A DNA stretch of 64,000 bases. Source: Desulfosediminicola ganghwensis (GTDB lineage: Bacteria; Desulfobacterota; Desulfobulbia; Desulfobulbales; Desulfocapsaceae). The notes beneath the pieces are model-generated. The model was not told the DNA's origin. It made no database searches and saw nothing but the letters and a program-made list of their open reading frames with translations. The position numbers and the translations under genes are program-made. The stretch is from contig NZ_CP050699.1 in NCBI RefSeq assembly GCF_005116675.2, positions 806,001-870,000 of the forward strand, written 5' to 3'. Positions 43,801 through 53,348 of this stretch are shown here, one piece after another. The first letter of the stretch is position 1. Each line of letters starts with the position of its first letter.

Positions 43801-44241
43801 TTAATAACTTAGTACCCTGACATCATCAGCAAAGAGCGCAGGCCAGGTAACGTCTGAGCCTCCCACCACCACACCGTCGAGAATATCCTCCGGGGTCAGA
43901 CGACCGACATTTTTCATACACATCGGGCAGATTATGACCTTGCCTCCAGCATCGATAAATGCCTGAAGCATTTCCTGCGTGGATTGACCATTGATGTGCT
44001 TATGGTGGGGAAGGTTTTTGTCGGCAATTCGAACTCCTTCCACGTTGAGAAAAATTGTGACCGGAATCTTTTTCTGTTTCAGTACCCTGGTGCTGAAGGT
44101 TATTGCCATGGCGGCCCTGTTAATTTCATCGCTGCTCAGGTTCACAAAAAGTTTCTTTTCAGACTCCGCTGCAAATGCTCCCTGGGATAAACAGCTGAGA
44201 AGAACTGAGACAATAATCACAAGCCCTGTAAATTTTTTCAT
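43801..44241 (-). CDS. Secreted DsrE-family protein, 146 aa
   Basis: Start set at the ATG giving MKKFTGLVIIVSVLLSCLSQ, with GGAGGGTTTG just before it; the frame to 44475 is an extension into non-coding sequence. After the signal peptide (about 1-25) comes a DsrE-like fold: LFVNLSSDEINRAAMAITFS, IPVTIFLNVEGV, and the CxxC in KVIICPMCMKNVG, which may be a redox or sulfur-carrying site. It lies between an IS110 remnant and an ABC gene remnant, so it may have arrived with rearranged DNA. Similar in fold to the protein at 25822. Confidence 0.82.
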   Translation of the reverse strand: MKKFTGLVIIVSVLLSCLSQGAFAAESEKKLFVNLSSDEINRAAMAITFSTRVLKQKKIPVTIFLNVEGVRIADKNLPHHKHINGQSTQEMLQAFIDAGGKVIICPMCMKNVGRLTPEDILDGVVVGGSDVTWPALFADDVRVLSY

Positions 44242-44458
44242 CAAACCCTCCACTTGACCATGTTTATATGAGTTTCGTTCCATCTGATCAGGAACCCCGA
44301 GCACAGATTTTCGATATAAAGCGAGGCAATTTGACCGCTCATCATGACTAGAGATAATGGCTGTATGTTGAAAACAAGAGGCCCGTCTCCTTGCCGACGG
44401 GGGTTCTGTTGAGATTTCAGGAAATCGCGACAGAGAGCCATAACCAAGAGGAGAGGTC

Positions 44459-44757
44459 ATGAAATAGGATAGCATATCTGTCGGTCTGGATGTGCATAAA
44501 GAGTCAATCGATATCGCGTCAGCTGATGGTGGTCGTACTGGTGAAGTTCGACCTTATGGTGTATTGGTGGCGACCTTGAATCGCTCCACAAGGTAATCGG
44601 TGAGCTGCAGAGCAAAGCTGTGATGCTTCATTGAGCTTATGAAGCAGGTCCTTGCGGGGACGAAATCTGCCGTTTTTTGAAAAAGAAAGGACGTGATTGA
44701 TCGTGGTCGCTCCTTCAATGAGACCCTGTGAAAACGGTGAACGAATCAAGAAACAAA
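44459..44757 (+). pseudogene. IS110-family transposase remnant
   Basis: The first 100 codons of an IS110-type transposase are readable with frame changes: SVGLDVHKESIDIASADGG, GEVRPYG, then (after shifts) YEAGPCGDEICRFLKKKG and VVAPSMRPCENGERIKK. An early TAG replaces codon 3. The catalytic C-terminal region is missing. The copy is dead and its ends cannot be placed. Confidence 0.8.
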
Positions 44758-44866
44758 TACGGGTCAGGTTGAACCACCCTCATTTTACCGCACACTTTTA
44801 TTTAGCATCAATTAGTTACTCGGGCGTGTGCCTGTGACCAGCAGGAGAAAGCCCTGCCACGCCTCC

Positions 44867-46504
44867 TCAGGCAATAGCTCTTTCCTCAAGGAGGTTGTCC
44901 AGCCAATCCGGGTCCATCTCCGGTACCGATGAGAGCAGGAGCCGGGTGTAATCGTGGTGAGGAGGCTTAAGTATGTCGCTCTTTATGCCCTGTTCGACGA
45001 TTCGTCCCCGGTACATGACTATGATTTCATCGGCAATTGCCTTGACCGTGGCCAGATCATGGGTGATAAAAAGATACGACATGCCAAGTTCGTTTTGCAA
45101 TCGTCTGAGAAGGTTAAGAATTCCCTCTGCAACCAATTGATCCAGTGCTGAGGTAACCTCGTCGCAGATAATAAGATCGGGATTGGCGGCAAGTGCTCTC
45201 GCGATACAGACCCGCTGTTTCTCTCCACCTGAAAGCTCAGCAGGATAACGGTTCATATACTTTTCAGGAAGCTCTACCATGCTGAGCAATTCCTTGATCC
45301 TCGCCGTGGCTTCTTTACCTTTCATGCCAAAATAAAAAGACAAGGGGCGGCCGATGATTCTTTGTATTTTCTGGCGGGGATTAAGTGCAACATCCGGCAT
45401 CTGGTAGATCATCTGGAGACGCCTGAGGCAGTCCCGGTCCCGTGAAGCAAGGTCCGGTGACAGGGTGTCACCACTAAATGTGATACGACCGCTGTTTGCC
45501 GGGAGCAGGCCGGTGATAATTCTCGCCACGGTGGTTTTTCCGCTACCAGATTCTCCAACCACAGCCACGGTTTTCCGTCGTCTTACCTTCAGGTTAATGT
45601 CTTCTACGATGTTGTTGTTTTTCTGATATCCGGCAGAGACATTGCTGATTTTGAGAACGACATCGGGATCGTTTTGGTTCCTGATTTTTTCTTCACCCGA
45701 AGATCGTACTGCCAGAAGTTGCCTGGTATATTCCTTTTCCGGATGTTCGAGCATCCGGCGGGCCGGACCCTCCTCAACAAGGTTGCCATGCCGCAGAACC
45801 ATTATGCGATCGGCAAGCTGGGCAACTACCGCCAGATCATGGGTGATATATATGGCTCCGGTGTTCATTTCGCTGATAACATCTTTGATTGCAACCAGCA
45901 CCTCAATCTGGGTGGTGACGTCGAGAGCCGTGGTGGGTTCATCAAAAATGATAATATCCGGATCTGTGGCCATTGCCATTGCCACCATTGCCCGCTGTAA
46001 CTGCCCGCCTGAGACCTGGTGTGGATAACGAAAGCCAATATTTTCAGGATCAGGAAGATCCAGCCGTTTATAAAGATCTATGGCTTTTTCCACCGCATCT
46101 TTATAGGACATGATTCCGTGTTGAACAGGGCCTTCAGCAAATTGATCAATGAGCTTGTGAGCGGGGTTAAAAGAGGCGGCAGCACTTTGAGCCACGTATG
46201 AGATCCGTGAGCCACGAAGGTTGATTTTTTCTTTGTCAGAAAGAGAGAGCAGGTTTTGGCCGTCAAAATTGATAGTACCCGAAGCTAAACGACAGCCGGT
46301 CTGGGCATATCCCATGCATGACAGCCCCAGGGTGGATTTGCCGGCACCAGACTCACCGATAAGACCCAGAACCTCACCCCGCATCAGTTTCAGGTCCATG
46401 TTATGAACAATAGGTTTCCAGTGTTCCCCGTCATATCCCTCTATATTCAGTTGCTTAATACTTAAAAGTGGTTGGTGTTGTTTTAGATCAAGCAAATGTG
46501 CCAT
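44867..46504 (-). CDS. Dipeptide/oligopeptide ABC importer, fused double ATPase, 545 aa
   Basis: Two ABC domains in one chain, equal to DppD plus DppF. The first has Walker A GESGAGKST (about 44) and the signature VSGGQLQRAMVA; the second has GESGSGKTT (about 315) and LSGGEKQRVCIA. Each has a Walker B (IIIFDEPTTALDV, LIICDEVTSALDQ). It powers uptake of peptides or similar solutes, such as nickel chelates, with the permeases and binding protein encoded upstream. It is the last gene of a four-gene operon. Its last 40 codons recur as remnants at 43637 and 37818. Confidence 0.93.
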   Translation of the reverse strand: MAHLLDLKQHQPLLSIKQLNIEGYDGEHWKPIVHNMDLKLMRGEVLGLIGESGAGKSTLGLSCMGYAQTGCRLASGTINFDGQNLLSLSDKEKINLRGSRISYVAQSAAASFNPAHKLIDQFAEGPVQHGIMSYKDAVEKAIDLYKRLDLPDPENIGFRYPHQVSGGQLQRAMVAMAMATDPDIIIFDEPTTALDVTTQIEVLVAIKDVISEMNTGAIYITHDLAVVAQLADRIMVLRHGNLVEEGPARRMLEHPEKEYTRQLLAVRSSGEEKIRNQNDPDVVLKISNVSAGYQKNNNIVEDINLKVRRRKTVAVVGESGSGKTTVARIITGLLPANSGRITFSGDTLSPDLASRDRDCLRRLQMIYQMPDVALNPRQKIQRIIGRPLSFYFGMKGKEATARIKELLSMVELPEKYMNRYPAELSGGEKQRVCIARALAANPDLIICDEVTSALDQLVAEGILNLLRRLQNELGMSYLFITHDLATVKAIADEIIVMYRGRIVEQGIKSDILKPPHHDYTRLLLSSVPEMDPDWLDNLLEERAIA

Positions 46505-46586
46505 GGACTATCCTTTGTATGTTGTGGTTCCGGTTGCTTCTCAGCTTGCGGTTGCTTTAAAAAGTCATTCCCGCCTGAACGTGAAA

Positions 46587-47408
46587 TCATTGCGTTCGGA
46601 GTAAACTGCTTCTGTTGAGCATCCAATCCACGACTAAATTGACACCAATGGTGAGAAGAGCGATGGCTGCTGCGGGGTACATCGGCGAATAGATACCAAA
46701 AGAGATTGCTCCTGCGTTTTCACGAACCATTGATCCCCAGTCGGCTGTTGGTGGCTGGATACCGAGTCCCAGAAAGCTCAGGGAGCTGATAAACAGGAAA
46801 ACAAAACAAAATCGAAGACCGAATTCAGCGATCAGCGGTGGCATGGCATTCGGCAGAATCTCATAGCGTATCACCCACCACAATCCTTCTCCGCGTAGCC
46901 TTGCCACTTCAACAAAGTCCATCACCTCAATATCCATGGCCACGGCTCTTGAAACCCGGAAGACTCTGGTGGAATCGAGTATGGCTATGACTGCAATCAG
47001 CGTGGGAATCGAGGTTCCCATGACAGATAGCACCATGAGGGCGAAAATCAGTGTGGGGAAGGCCATGATAACGTCGACCAGACGGCCGAGCATCTGATCA
47101 ACCCAGCCACCGAGCGTGGCAGCCACAAAACCCAGGGTGCAGCCAACTGTGAAGGAGAGCATAACGATGGCAAGGGCAATGGAAATGGTATTTCTGGCAC
47201 CGTAGAGCACCCGGGTAAACATATCGCGTCCGAGCTGATCTGTTCCCAGGAGATGTTCCTGGCCCATGGATTCCCACACGTCGCCTGCAAACTCTGTTTC
47301 TCCGTATGGGGCGATGTAAGGTGCCAATAGAATTGCGCTCAAATTGATCGCAATAATCAACAGGCCGATCCGGGCGCTTAAGGGTGATTGTTTTAATAAC
47401 GTTAACAT
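46587..47408 (-). CDS. Dpp/Opp-type ABC permease (DppC-like), 273 aa
   Basis: Six membrane segments with the family motif EAA-type loop (EVARLRGEGLWWVIRYEILPNAMPPL shows the ATPase-contact region). It forms the channel together with the second permease. The N-terminal segment LIIAINLSAILLAPYIAPYG and LLGTDQLGRDMFTRVLYG are typical of DppC. It is encoded between the DppB-like gene and the ATPase gene on the same strand, with gaps of 16 and 82 bases. Confidence 0.9.
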   Translation of the reverse strand: MLTLLKQSPLSARIGLLIIAINLSAILLAPYIAPYGETEFAGDVWESMGQEHLLGTDQLGRDMFTRVLYGARNTISIALAIVMLSFTVGCTLGFVAATLGGWVDQMLGRLVDVIMAFPTLIFALMVLSVMGTSIPTLIAVIAILDSTRVFRVSRAVAMDIEVMDFVEVARLRGEGLWWVIRYEILPNAMPPLIAEFGLRFCFVFLFISSLSFLGLGIQPPTADWGSMVRENAGAISFGIYSPMYPAAAIALLTIGVNLVVDWMLNRSSLLRTQ

Positions 47409-47424
47409 ATTAGGGCGTAACTCC

Positions 47425-48414
47425 TCACCTTGGGTTCCTCAGTTTGGGGTTGCTGAGCATCGACAAGACGTCGGCGGTAAGATTCAAACAGACATAGGTA
47501 CCGGCAAATATCAGCCCGCTGGCCTGCACCACCGGCAGGTCTCTTTTGGCGACTGCATCCACCAGCAATTGACCAAGGCCGGGATAAACAAAGACAACCT
47601 CCACCACTACTACCCCCACCACCAGATAGGCGAGATTGAGTACAACAACGTTGATAATTGGGGACAGGGCATTGGGTAAGGCGTGTTTTAAAATAATCCG
47701 CCCCCGGTTTATGCCTTTCAATTTTGCCATCTCAATAAACGGGCTCGAAAGAACGTTGATGATGGCCGCCCTGGTCATACGCATCATGTGGCCTATAACC
47801 ACCAGACTGAGGGTCAGGCAGGGGAGGAAGATTGCATGAAGTTTCTGGAAGAGCGACATATCTTCATTGATGGCGCTGATGCTGGGAAAGAGAAATATCT
47901 GCACAGACAGCAGGGCGATCAGGATGTAGGCCACGAAAAACTCAGGCAGTGAAATGGCACTCAGGGTGGTGATTGAGATAAACCTGTCAAACCAGGAGTC
48001 GCGATAAATTGCGGCAAGCAGGCCGAGAATAATTGCCACAGGAATGGCGAATAGGGCCGTTACTCCGGCCAGAAACAGGCTATTGCCGAATCGCCAGCCG
48101 ATTACCTCTGCAATGGGGCGTCCATTGGCCAGCGAAGTTCCAAGATCACCCTGGAGGAAGGAGCCGATCCAGCTGAAGTAGCGAACATGGGGCGGCAGAT
48201 CCAGTTTCAGGTCTGTGCGGAAGGCCTGTATGGTCTCCGGGGTGGCATTCTGGCCGAGTATGGCTTCGGCCAGGTCGCCGGGCAAAGCTTCTACCCCAAC
48301 GAATATCAGCAGGGAAATCACCAATAAGGTAAAGACACCGAAGATCAAACGCTTGGTGATCATTGATGTGAGTTTATTCATAAATACGGATACTCTATTG
48401 TCTTTCAGGGGCAT
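47425..48414 (-). CDS. Dpp/Opp-type ABC permease (DppB-like), 329 aa
   Basis: Six predicted membrane segments. The N-terminus (LIFGVFTLLVISLLIFVGVE) is typical, as are the loop TPETIQAFRTDLKLDLPPHV and the ATPase-facing region FIEMAKLKGINRGRIILKHA. It pairs with the DppC-like subunit to make the pore. The final ATG chosen gives a slightly long start; an internal Met at about 12 (MNKLTSM) may be the true one. Confidence 0.9.
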   Translation of the reverse strand: MPLKDNRVSVFMNKLTSMITKRLIFGVFTLLVISLLIFVGVEALPGDLAEAILGQNATPETIQAFRTDLKLDLPPHVRYFSWIGSFLQGDLGTSLANGRPIAEVIGWRFGNSLFLAGVTALFAIPVAIILGLLAAIYRDSWFDRFISITTLSAISLPEFFVAYILIALLSVQIFLFPSISAINEDMSLFQKLHAIFLPCLTLSLVVIGHMMRMTRAAIINVLSSPFIEMAKLKGINRGRIILKHALPNALSPIINVVVLNLAYLVVGVVVVEVVFVYPGLGQLLVDAVAKRDLPVVQASGLIFAGTYVCLNLTADVLSMLSNPKLRNPR

Positions 48415-48483
48415 GAAGTTGCAGGGGAATGACGTACCGCCGATTCCCCTGCAATGTTCATATGAGACTGTGGTTGGGGCGGG

Positions 48484-50076
48484 TTAGGACTTGAACCACC
48501 AGCGCTCCGGTGCCCGGAGGCCGTCAAGCTCCCAGTTCGCAGCCAGAGGCCCGTGTGCAACCTTGTCCGATGTCGCTGCGAGGTCTGCTGCAAACATGGG
48601 CACGACCACACCACCTTCGTCCCTGACAATGCTTTGCATCTCAACATACATTGCCCGGCGTTTGGTCTGGTCGAGTTCTGCCCTGGCGCCAATCAACAGT
48701 TCGTTAAAGCGGTCATGCTTCCAGGAGGTGTCATTCCAGGCTGCATCTGCGGCGTATGCCGTGCTGAACATCATGTCCTCAGTTGGTCTTCCGCCCCAGA
48801 ACACAGCACACCAGGGCTTTTTCATCCAGACATTGGACCAATACCCGTCATTGGGCTCGCGGACGACATCAATGTTCAGACCTATGCGGCCGGCGGATTC
48901 TTTGTACATGACAGCGGCATCGATTGCGCCGGAGAAGGCTGCTTCAGAGGTGTGGAATTTGAACATTTCACCCTCCAAGCCAGCTTTTTTGAGGTGGAAT
49001 TTGGCTTTATCCGGATCAAACTGACGTTGAGGGAGTTCTGATGCATGGTACCGGTTGGCGGAGCTGATTGGATGATCATTACCCACAGAGCCATACCCAC
49101 GCAGGACGGTTTTCAGCATCTGCTCACGGTCAACGCCATATTTCAGGGCCAGGCGTACATCATTGTTGCTGTATGGTGCCTGGTTGCACTGCATGGCAAA
49201 GGTGTAATGTTTAAATCCATTCTGTCTGAGCACCTGAATGCCCTTGGTTCTCTTCAGCAGATGCACGGTTTTGAGTTCACACCGGTTCATCATGTCGATC
49301 TGGCCGGTTTTCAGGGCATTGGTCCTGGCATTTACATCGTTGATTCCAAGTGTTTCAACTTCATCGAAAAATGCCCGGTCGCTTTTGAAATAGTTCGGAT
49401 TCCGGACCGTTAAGCAGCGGACGCCCGGCTCATATTTTTTGAGGATATAGCCGCCGCTGAAGACGCCGTCGGTAAAGTCGCTGGTTTTAGGAGATATGAT
49501 CAGGTGGTAATCACTCAGCAAATATGGAAAATCGGCGTTGGCGCTTTTTAAGATAAAGGAGATGCTGTACTTGTCTTCTTTTATAATTTCTGCGATGGAG
49601 TCGACAATTACCTTGGCTGCAGATTTTGTGTCTTCACCTCTATGGTGGTTGAGGGAGTAGATGACATCGTCGGCGTCCATGGTTTTGCCATTGTGAAACT
49701 CGACTCCTTTGCGCAGTTTGAAATTCCATGTTTTGGCATCGGGGGAACTGTCCCAGCTCTCGGCCAGTTCCGGCACGGTATTGTTTTCATGGTCCACCTC
49801 AACGAGACAGTTGCCGAGCTGACCATTGATGATAATCTGGTTCATCATGTCAGTGCTGGCAGCAGGATCGATTGTATCGGTGGTGGAGCCGCCGGATATA
49901 CCAATTCTCAGACGACCGCCGCGCTGGGGTTGTGAGCTTGCTGCAAAAACGTGGCTTGCAAGAAACGATTGAGAAAGAGCAGCTGTTGCGCCAAGTGCCG
50001 CAGCCTGAGAGATAAATTCTCTTCGTGATACTTTTCCTTCGGAAAACAGTTTTTGTAATAGCTCCAGCCCGATCAT
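48484..50076 (-). CDS. Family 5 solute-binding protein, Tat-exported, 530 aa
   Basis: A periplasmic binding protein of the peptide/nickel class (SBP_bac_5). The twin-arginine motif VSRREFISQAAALGATAAL (about 16-34) shows export by Tat, which is unusual for this class. The binding fold includes RRGGRLRIGISGG-like sequence, then VPELAESWDSSPDAKTWNF and LRKGVEFHNGKTMDADDVIYS, the family signature. A GGAG site precedes the ATG. It heads the four-gene importer operon. The ligand cannot be deduced. Confidence 0.9.
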   Translation of the reverse strand: MIGLELLQKLFSEGKVSRREFISQAAALGATAALSQSFLASHVFAASSQPQRGGRLRIGISGGSTTDTIDPAASTDMMNQIIINGQLGNCLVEVDHENNTVPELAESWDSSPDAKTWNFKLRKGVEFHNGKTMDADDVIYSLNHHRGEDTKSAAKVIVDSIAEIIKEDKYSISFILKSANADFPYLLSDYHLIISPKTSDFTDGVFSGGYILKKYEPGVRCLTVRNPNYFKSDRAFFDEVETLGINDVNARTNALKTGQIDMMNRCELKTVHLLKRTKGIQVLRQNGFKHYTFAMQCNQAPYSNNDVRLALKYGVDREQMLKTVLRGYGSVGNDHPISSANRYHASELPQRQFDPDKAKFHLKKAGLEGEMFKFHTSEAAFSGAIDAAVMYKESAGRIGLNIDVVREPNDGYWSNVWMKKPWCAVFWGGRPTEDMMFSTAYAADAAWNDTSWKHDRFNELLIGARAELDQTKRRAMYVEMQSIVRDEGGVVVPMFAADLAATSDKVAHGPLAANWELDGLRAPERWWFKS

Positions 50077-50765
50077 AGAATTTCTCCAATTTGAATTAAT
50101 AGATTTTCATTCTTGCGTGTAATTCTTCCAACCGTGGAACAGGACCCCGAGAAGTATGTATTCCTGGATGCCAGGCCATCTTTAGTCTTAAGTCTTCACT
50201 GCTCGGTAAAGACGTTTCCCTGCACCTCAGCTATTTGTCTGGCAGGCGCAGGGTTCGCCGCCAATTTTCGCTACTTTCAGATTTTAAAGGAATGTGGCGT
50301 GCAGGGTGGATTGAGCAGTGTTCTGAATCATTGTCGATCGTTTAGCCAGGACACTTTGAGAGCAGTTGTAAAAAAAAATATTGTGGCCGTTAAATGTGAG
50401 CCTTGTATTATTTATGCAAAATCGGATATATGAAAATTCAGAACTCCACAATCAGTGCTTAAACTACATTGGACACGATGTAATGTCAAATGTGTTTGCA
50501 AAATAGGATGTGTACATTTTTCTGGTAAATTCCGTTGGTGTTTTATGAATGAATCATATTCATCAGTGGCGGTACTCATCCGGGGCAAGGGGAAAACTGC
50601 ACCTTAGCCCATTTGCAATTACAGTAATTGCATGTTGTAGTAACCGGTTATAACTCGTTGGGCATGTTGGCTCACCGTACAACGCCTACAGGCCTGCCCC
50701 TTTGCGCTTAAATTCAGACCGGTTCTGTTTGAGCGTGAGGGAGAATCAGAAAAAAGAGGGAAGTC
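50077..50765. other. Intergenic region between divergent genes
   Basis: About 690 bases with no supported gene. It contains the promoters of the importer operon (minus strand) and of the dehydrogenase gene (plus strand). No clear operator was found. Confidence 0.4.
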
Positions 50766-51938
50766 ATGGGCAATAAGCAAGAAGAATATTCACCAAAGGA
50801 TCGCTTTGATCTCAAAGATTGTAAGGGCAGCATGAAGGCCGTGGTCACAACTGGTAATGGCGGATACGAGGTACTCGAGTACCGGGATGTGCCAATTCCG
50901 ACCCTTGCTTCGGGAGAAGTGTTGTTACAGGTCCTCGCAGCCGGCGTAAACAACACCGAAATCAATACCCGGCTGGGTTGGTATTCCAGTAAGGTTACCG
51001 CAAGTACAGAAGGTCTCACAGATACGGAGAGAGAAAAGGCGAAAGAACAGGCGGATGGTGGCTGGAACGAAGCTACGCCATTTCCGTTTATACAGGGAAC
51101 CGATTGTTGCGGGCGTATTGTCGCCGTTGCTCCTGACGGTGACAAAAGCACTGTTGGGTTACGTGTTCTGGTGCGGTCTTGCATGCGTGCGTTCGGGTGG
51201 GAGTCTCTTGAAAATATCTGGATGGCCTCAGACTTCGATGGGGCGTTCGCGCAATTTGTGAAAGTGCCGGCCGGGGAGGTTTTCCCTGTGAATTGCGATT
51301 GGAGCGATGGGCAACTGGGGACGATCCCGTGTGCGTACGGCACGGCAGAAAACATGCTTCACAGGGCGAAGGTCTCGAGTGGGGAACATGTCCTGGTCGC
51401 CGGAGCGTCCGGTGGTGTCGGCTCGGCTGCGGTGCAGTTGGCAAAGCGTCGTGGCGCCGTGGTAACGGCAATCGCCGGGAAGGCTAAAATTGAGCAGGTA
51501 CAATCAATAGGGGCCGATCATGTCATTGAACGCGGTGTTGATATCGTTGCCGCTCTCGGTGCAAAGACGGTGGATGTTGTGGTAGACAATGTGGGTGGCG
51601 CCTCCTTTGGAGAAATGCTGGAGGTGTTGGTGAGAGGAGGGCGGTATGTTTCCTCCGGTGCCATTGGCGGGCCGATCGTAGCGCTCGATATGCGGACCTT
51701 TTATCTGAAAGACCTGACCATGATAGGTTGTACAGCATGGGATGAACCCGTATTTCCAAATCTTATTTCATATATAGAAGGTGGAGAGATACAACCGCTC
51801 CTGGCGAAAGAGTTTCCTCTCGAACGTATTGTGGACGCGCAACGTGAGTTCACCGAAAAGAAGCATGTGGGTAAATTCGTCTTGATCCCACCGCCCTTAA
51901 GTGATGCACAGATGAAACTATTTGCATCCGGGTTGTAA
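50766..51938 (+). CDS. MDR-family NADPH:quinone-oxidoreductase-like dehydrogenase, 390 aa
   Basis: Medium-chain dehydrogenase/reductase. The N-terminal GroES-like part (about 20-190) holds VLAAGVNNTEINTRLGWY and FIQGTDCCGRIVAV. The Rossmann part has HVLVAGASGGVGSAAVQLAK (about 205-224), the NAD(P)-binding site. It lacks the catalytic zinc-ligand Cys and His set of true alcohol dehydrogenases, so the quinone reductase type is likelier. The N-terminal 20 residues are an extra charged stretch. A GAGGGAAG ribosome-binding site precedes the ATG. The substrate is unknown. Confidence 0.85.
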   Translation: MGNKQEEYSPKDRFDLKDCKGSMKAVVTTGNGGYEVLEYRDVPIPTLASGEVLLQVLAAGVNNTEINTRLGWYSSKVTASTEGLTDTEREKAKEQADGGWNEATPFPFIQGTDCCGRIVAVAPDGDKSTVGLRVLVRSCMRAFGWESLENIWMASDFDGAFAQFVKVPAGEVFPVNCDWSDGQLGTIPCAYGTAENMLHRAKVSSGEHVLVAGASGGVGSAAVQLAKRRGAVVTAIAGKAKIEQVQSIGADHVIERGVDIVAALGAKTVDVVVDNVGGASFGEMLEVLVRGGRYVSSGAIGGPIVALDMRTFYLKDLTMIGCTAWDEPVFPNLISYIEGGEIQPLLAKEFPLERIVDAQREFTEKKHVGKFVLIPPPLSDAQMKLFASGL

Positions 51939-52012
51939 GGCTCTGTATGATTGAAGTATAGTCAGTCTTGTTGTTTTACCCTTAGCCCGAGAAAAAGAGA
52001 CTGCTCCACGCC

Positions 52013-52873
52013 ATGGGCCTGAAAAAATCATTGATCTCCTGTTTCAGTCGCCTGGAATCGATCCGGCACAGCGACCCAGAGCTGACTCCAGAGAACTGGT
52101 GCAGGCAACAACCATGTATCAAGGTTACAATTGCATCACGTGAAATCCTTCTGAGCCAGCCTGCCTCAACCTTGTACGTCTACCTGCTGGCTGTGGTGTG
52201 CATTGGGGTAGCCATCTACTTCTGGTGGTTTCGGGGCAATGAATTGTCTCGTTTATGGTGGGGTATATCGCTCTCGGCCTGGGGGATTGGTGCGTTTCTC
52301 GCCGGTACCAGCTACCAGGCATTTGGTTACGAGATAAAGTGCGCAGGGCGCGAGTCGTGTATATGGACCAGCTGGTGGGAACTGGTCTATCTCATGTTTC
52401 AGCAGATAAGTATGAGCGCGATGCTGGTTGCAGTGGCCTATTGCTGCACCGCAGGAACTATGCGGACGCTTCTGTCATGTTATGCAATGGCAAGCTCATT
52501 ACTCTACGTTATTGTGGTCTTTATCGGAGGATTCGTGCCTGTAAAACCACTGATAACTTTCGGTTTCATGGTCCGTTTTTCGCTGCCGGCCTTTGTGCTC
52601 ATGTTGATTGTAAGTGGCTGGAGGTACTGCATGCTGGGAAATTCTGCGGATCTGGTGTTGGTCGGTGCCTGGTTGCTGCTGCTTTTCATCAGTGCTGCCT
52701 ACTATCTCTATGATGAACTGGAGATCACAGAGAAGCTGTGGGAGCAAGGCGCAGGCATCTGGTTTTCACAAAATGACCTGTTGCACATCGGCCTGATTCT
52801 CTGGATGCTCTATATCGCTCTGTTTGTGGCCGATCGGGTCAAAGACACCACCGTTTCAATTATCCCTGGTTAA
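52013..52873 (+). CDS. Multispanning membrane protein of unknown family, 286 aa
   Basis: About seven hydrophobic segments, beginning at about residue 50 (LYVYLLAVVCIGVAIYFWW) and ending near 270 (LLHIGLILWMLYIALF). The first 45 residues are polar. Cys in CAGRESC and aromatic residues in the loops stand out, and a conserved-looking QNDLLHIGLI occurs before the last helix. No transporter or enzyme motif was recognised. No good ribosome-binding site is seen, so the start may differ. It lies 74 bases after the dehydrogenase gene and may share its transcript. Confidence 0.65.
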   Translation: MGLKKSLISCFSRLESIRHSDPELTPENWCRQQPCIKVTIASREILLSQPASTLYVYLLAVVCIGVAIYFWWFRGNELSRLWWGISLSAWGIGAFLAGTSYQAFGYEIKCAGRESCIWTSWWELVYLMFQQISMSAMLVAVAYCCTAGTMRTLLSCYAMASSLLYVIVVFIGGFVPVKPLITFGFMVRFSLPAFVLMLIVSGWRYCMLGNSADLVLVGAWLLLLFISAAYYLYDELEITEKLWEQGAGIWFSQNDLLHIGLILWMLYIALFVADRVKDTTVSIIPG

Positions 52874-53348
52874 CTCAGAATTTTTCTTCTGGAACTATGT
52901 CGGCGTCCCGGTTCCTTTCCCCCTCAAAATTGCAAAATTGCTGTTTCTCTGCCAATACTGGCATGAGCTGAAGCCATCGGTAGATGAAAACGTAACATCT
53001 GCCTGACGAGTGAGTGGTGTATGTCTGTGGGGTTGCGGCCGGAATATGGCAGCCGACATGAATGAGGTGTATTCACCGGGTGTTGACGAACAATGTGAAA
53101 CAGCCGGTGAATACTGTAAGTAAGCTGCTTGTATCTGGTTATTCAACAGATATTTGTAAGATAGGGATGCGTATTATGACGCGATAATGTTGAATGTTCA
53201 AAGAGCATCAAGGGTTGCAGTCCCGTCTCTGTGAAAAAAAAACTCTTACCAGGCCGTGCAGGCACACCCCGTGTAGCGAGAGAGTGGTGCTGTGGTCTCT
53301 GTATTGGAAGAAAGACGACATTGATAATTCAAGATAAGGAGCGATACG
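52874..53348. other. Intergenic region, no gene seen
   Basis: About 475 bases. Frames on the minus strand here overlap the next gene and look like chance. A GTATTCACCGG and CCGGTGAATAC pair (53069-53079 and 53104-53114) forms a perfect inverted repeat, perhaps a terminator or operator. Confidence 0.45.
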
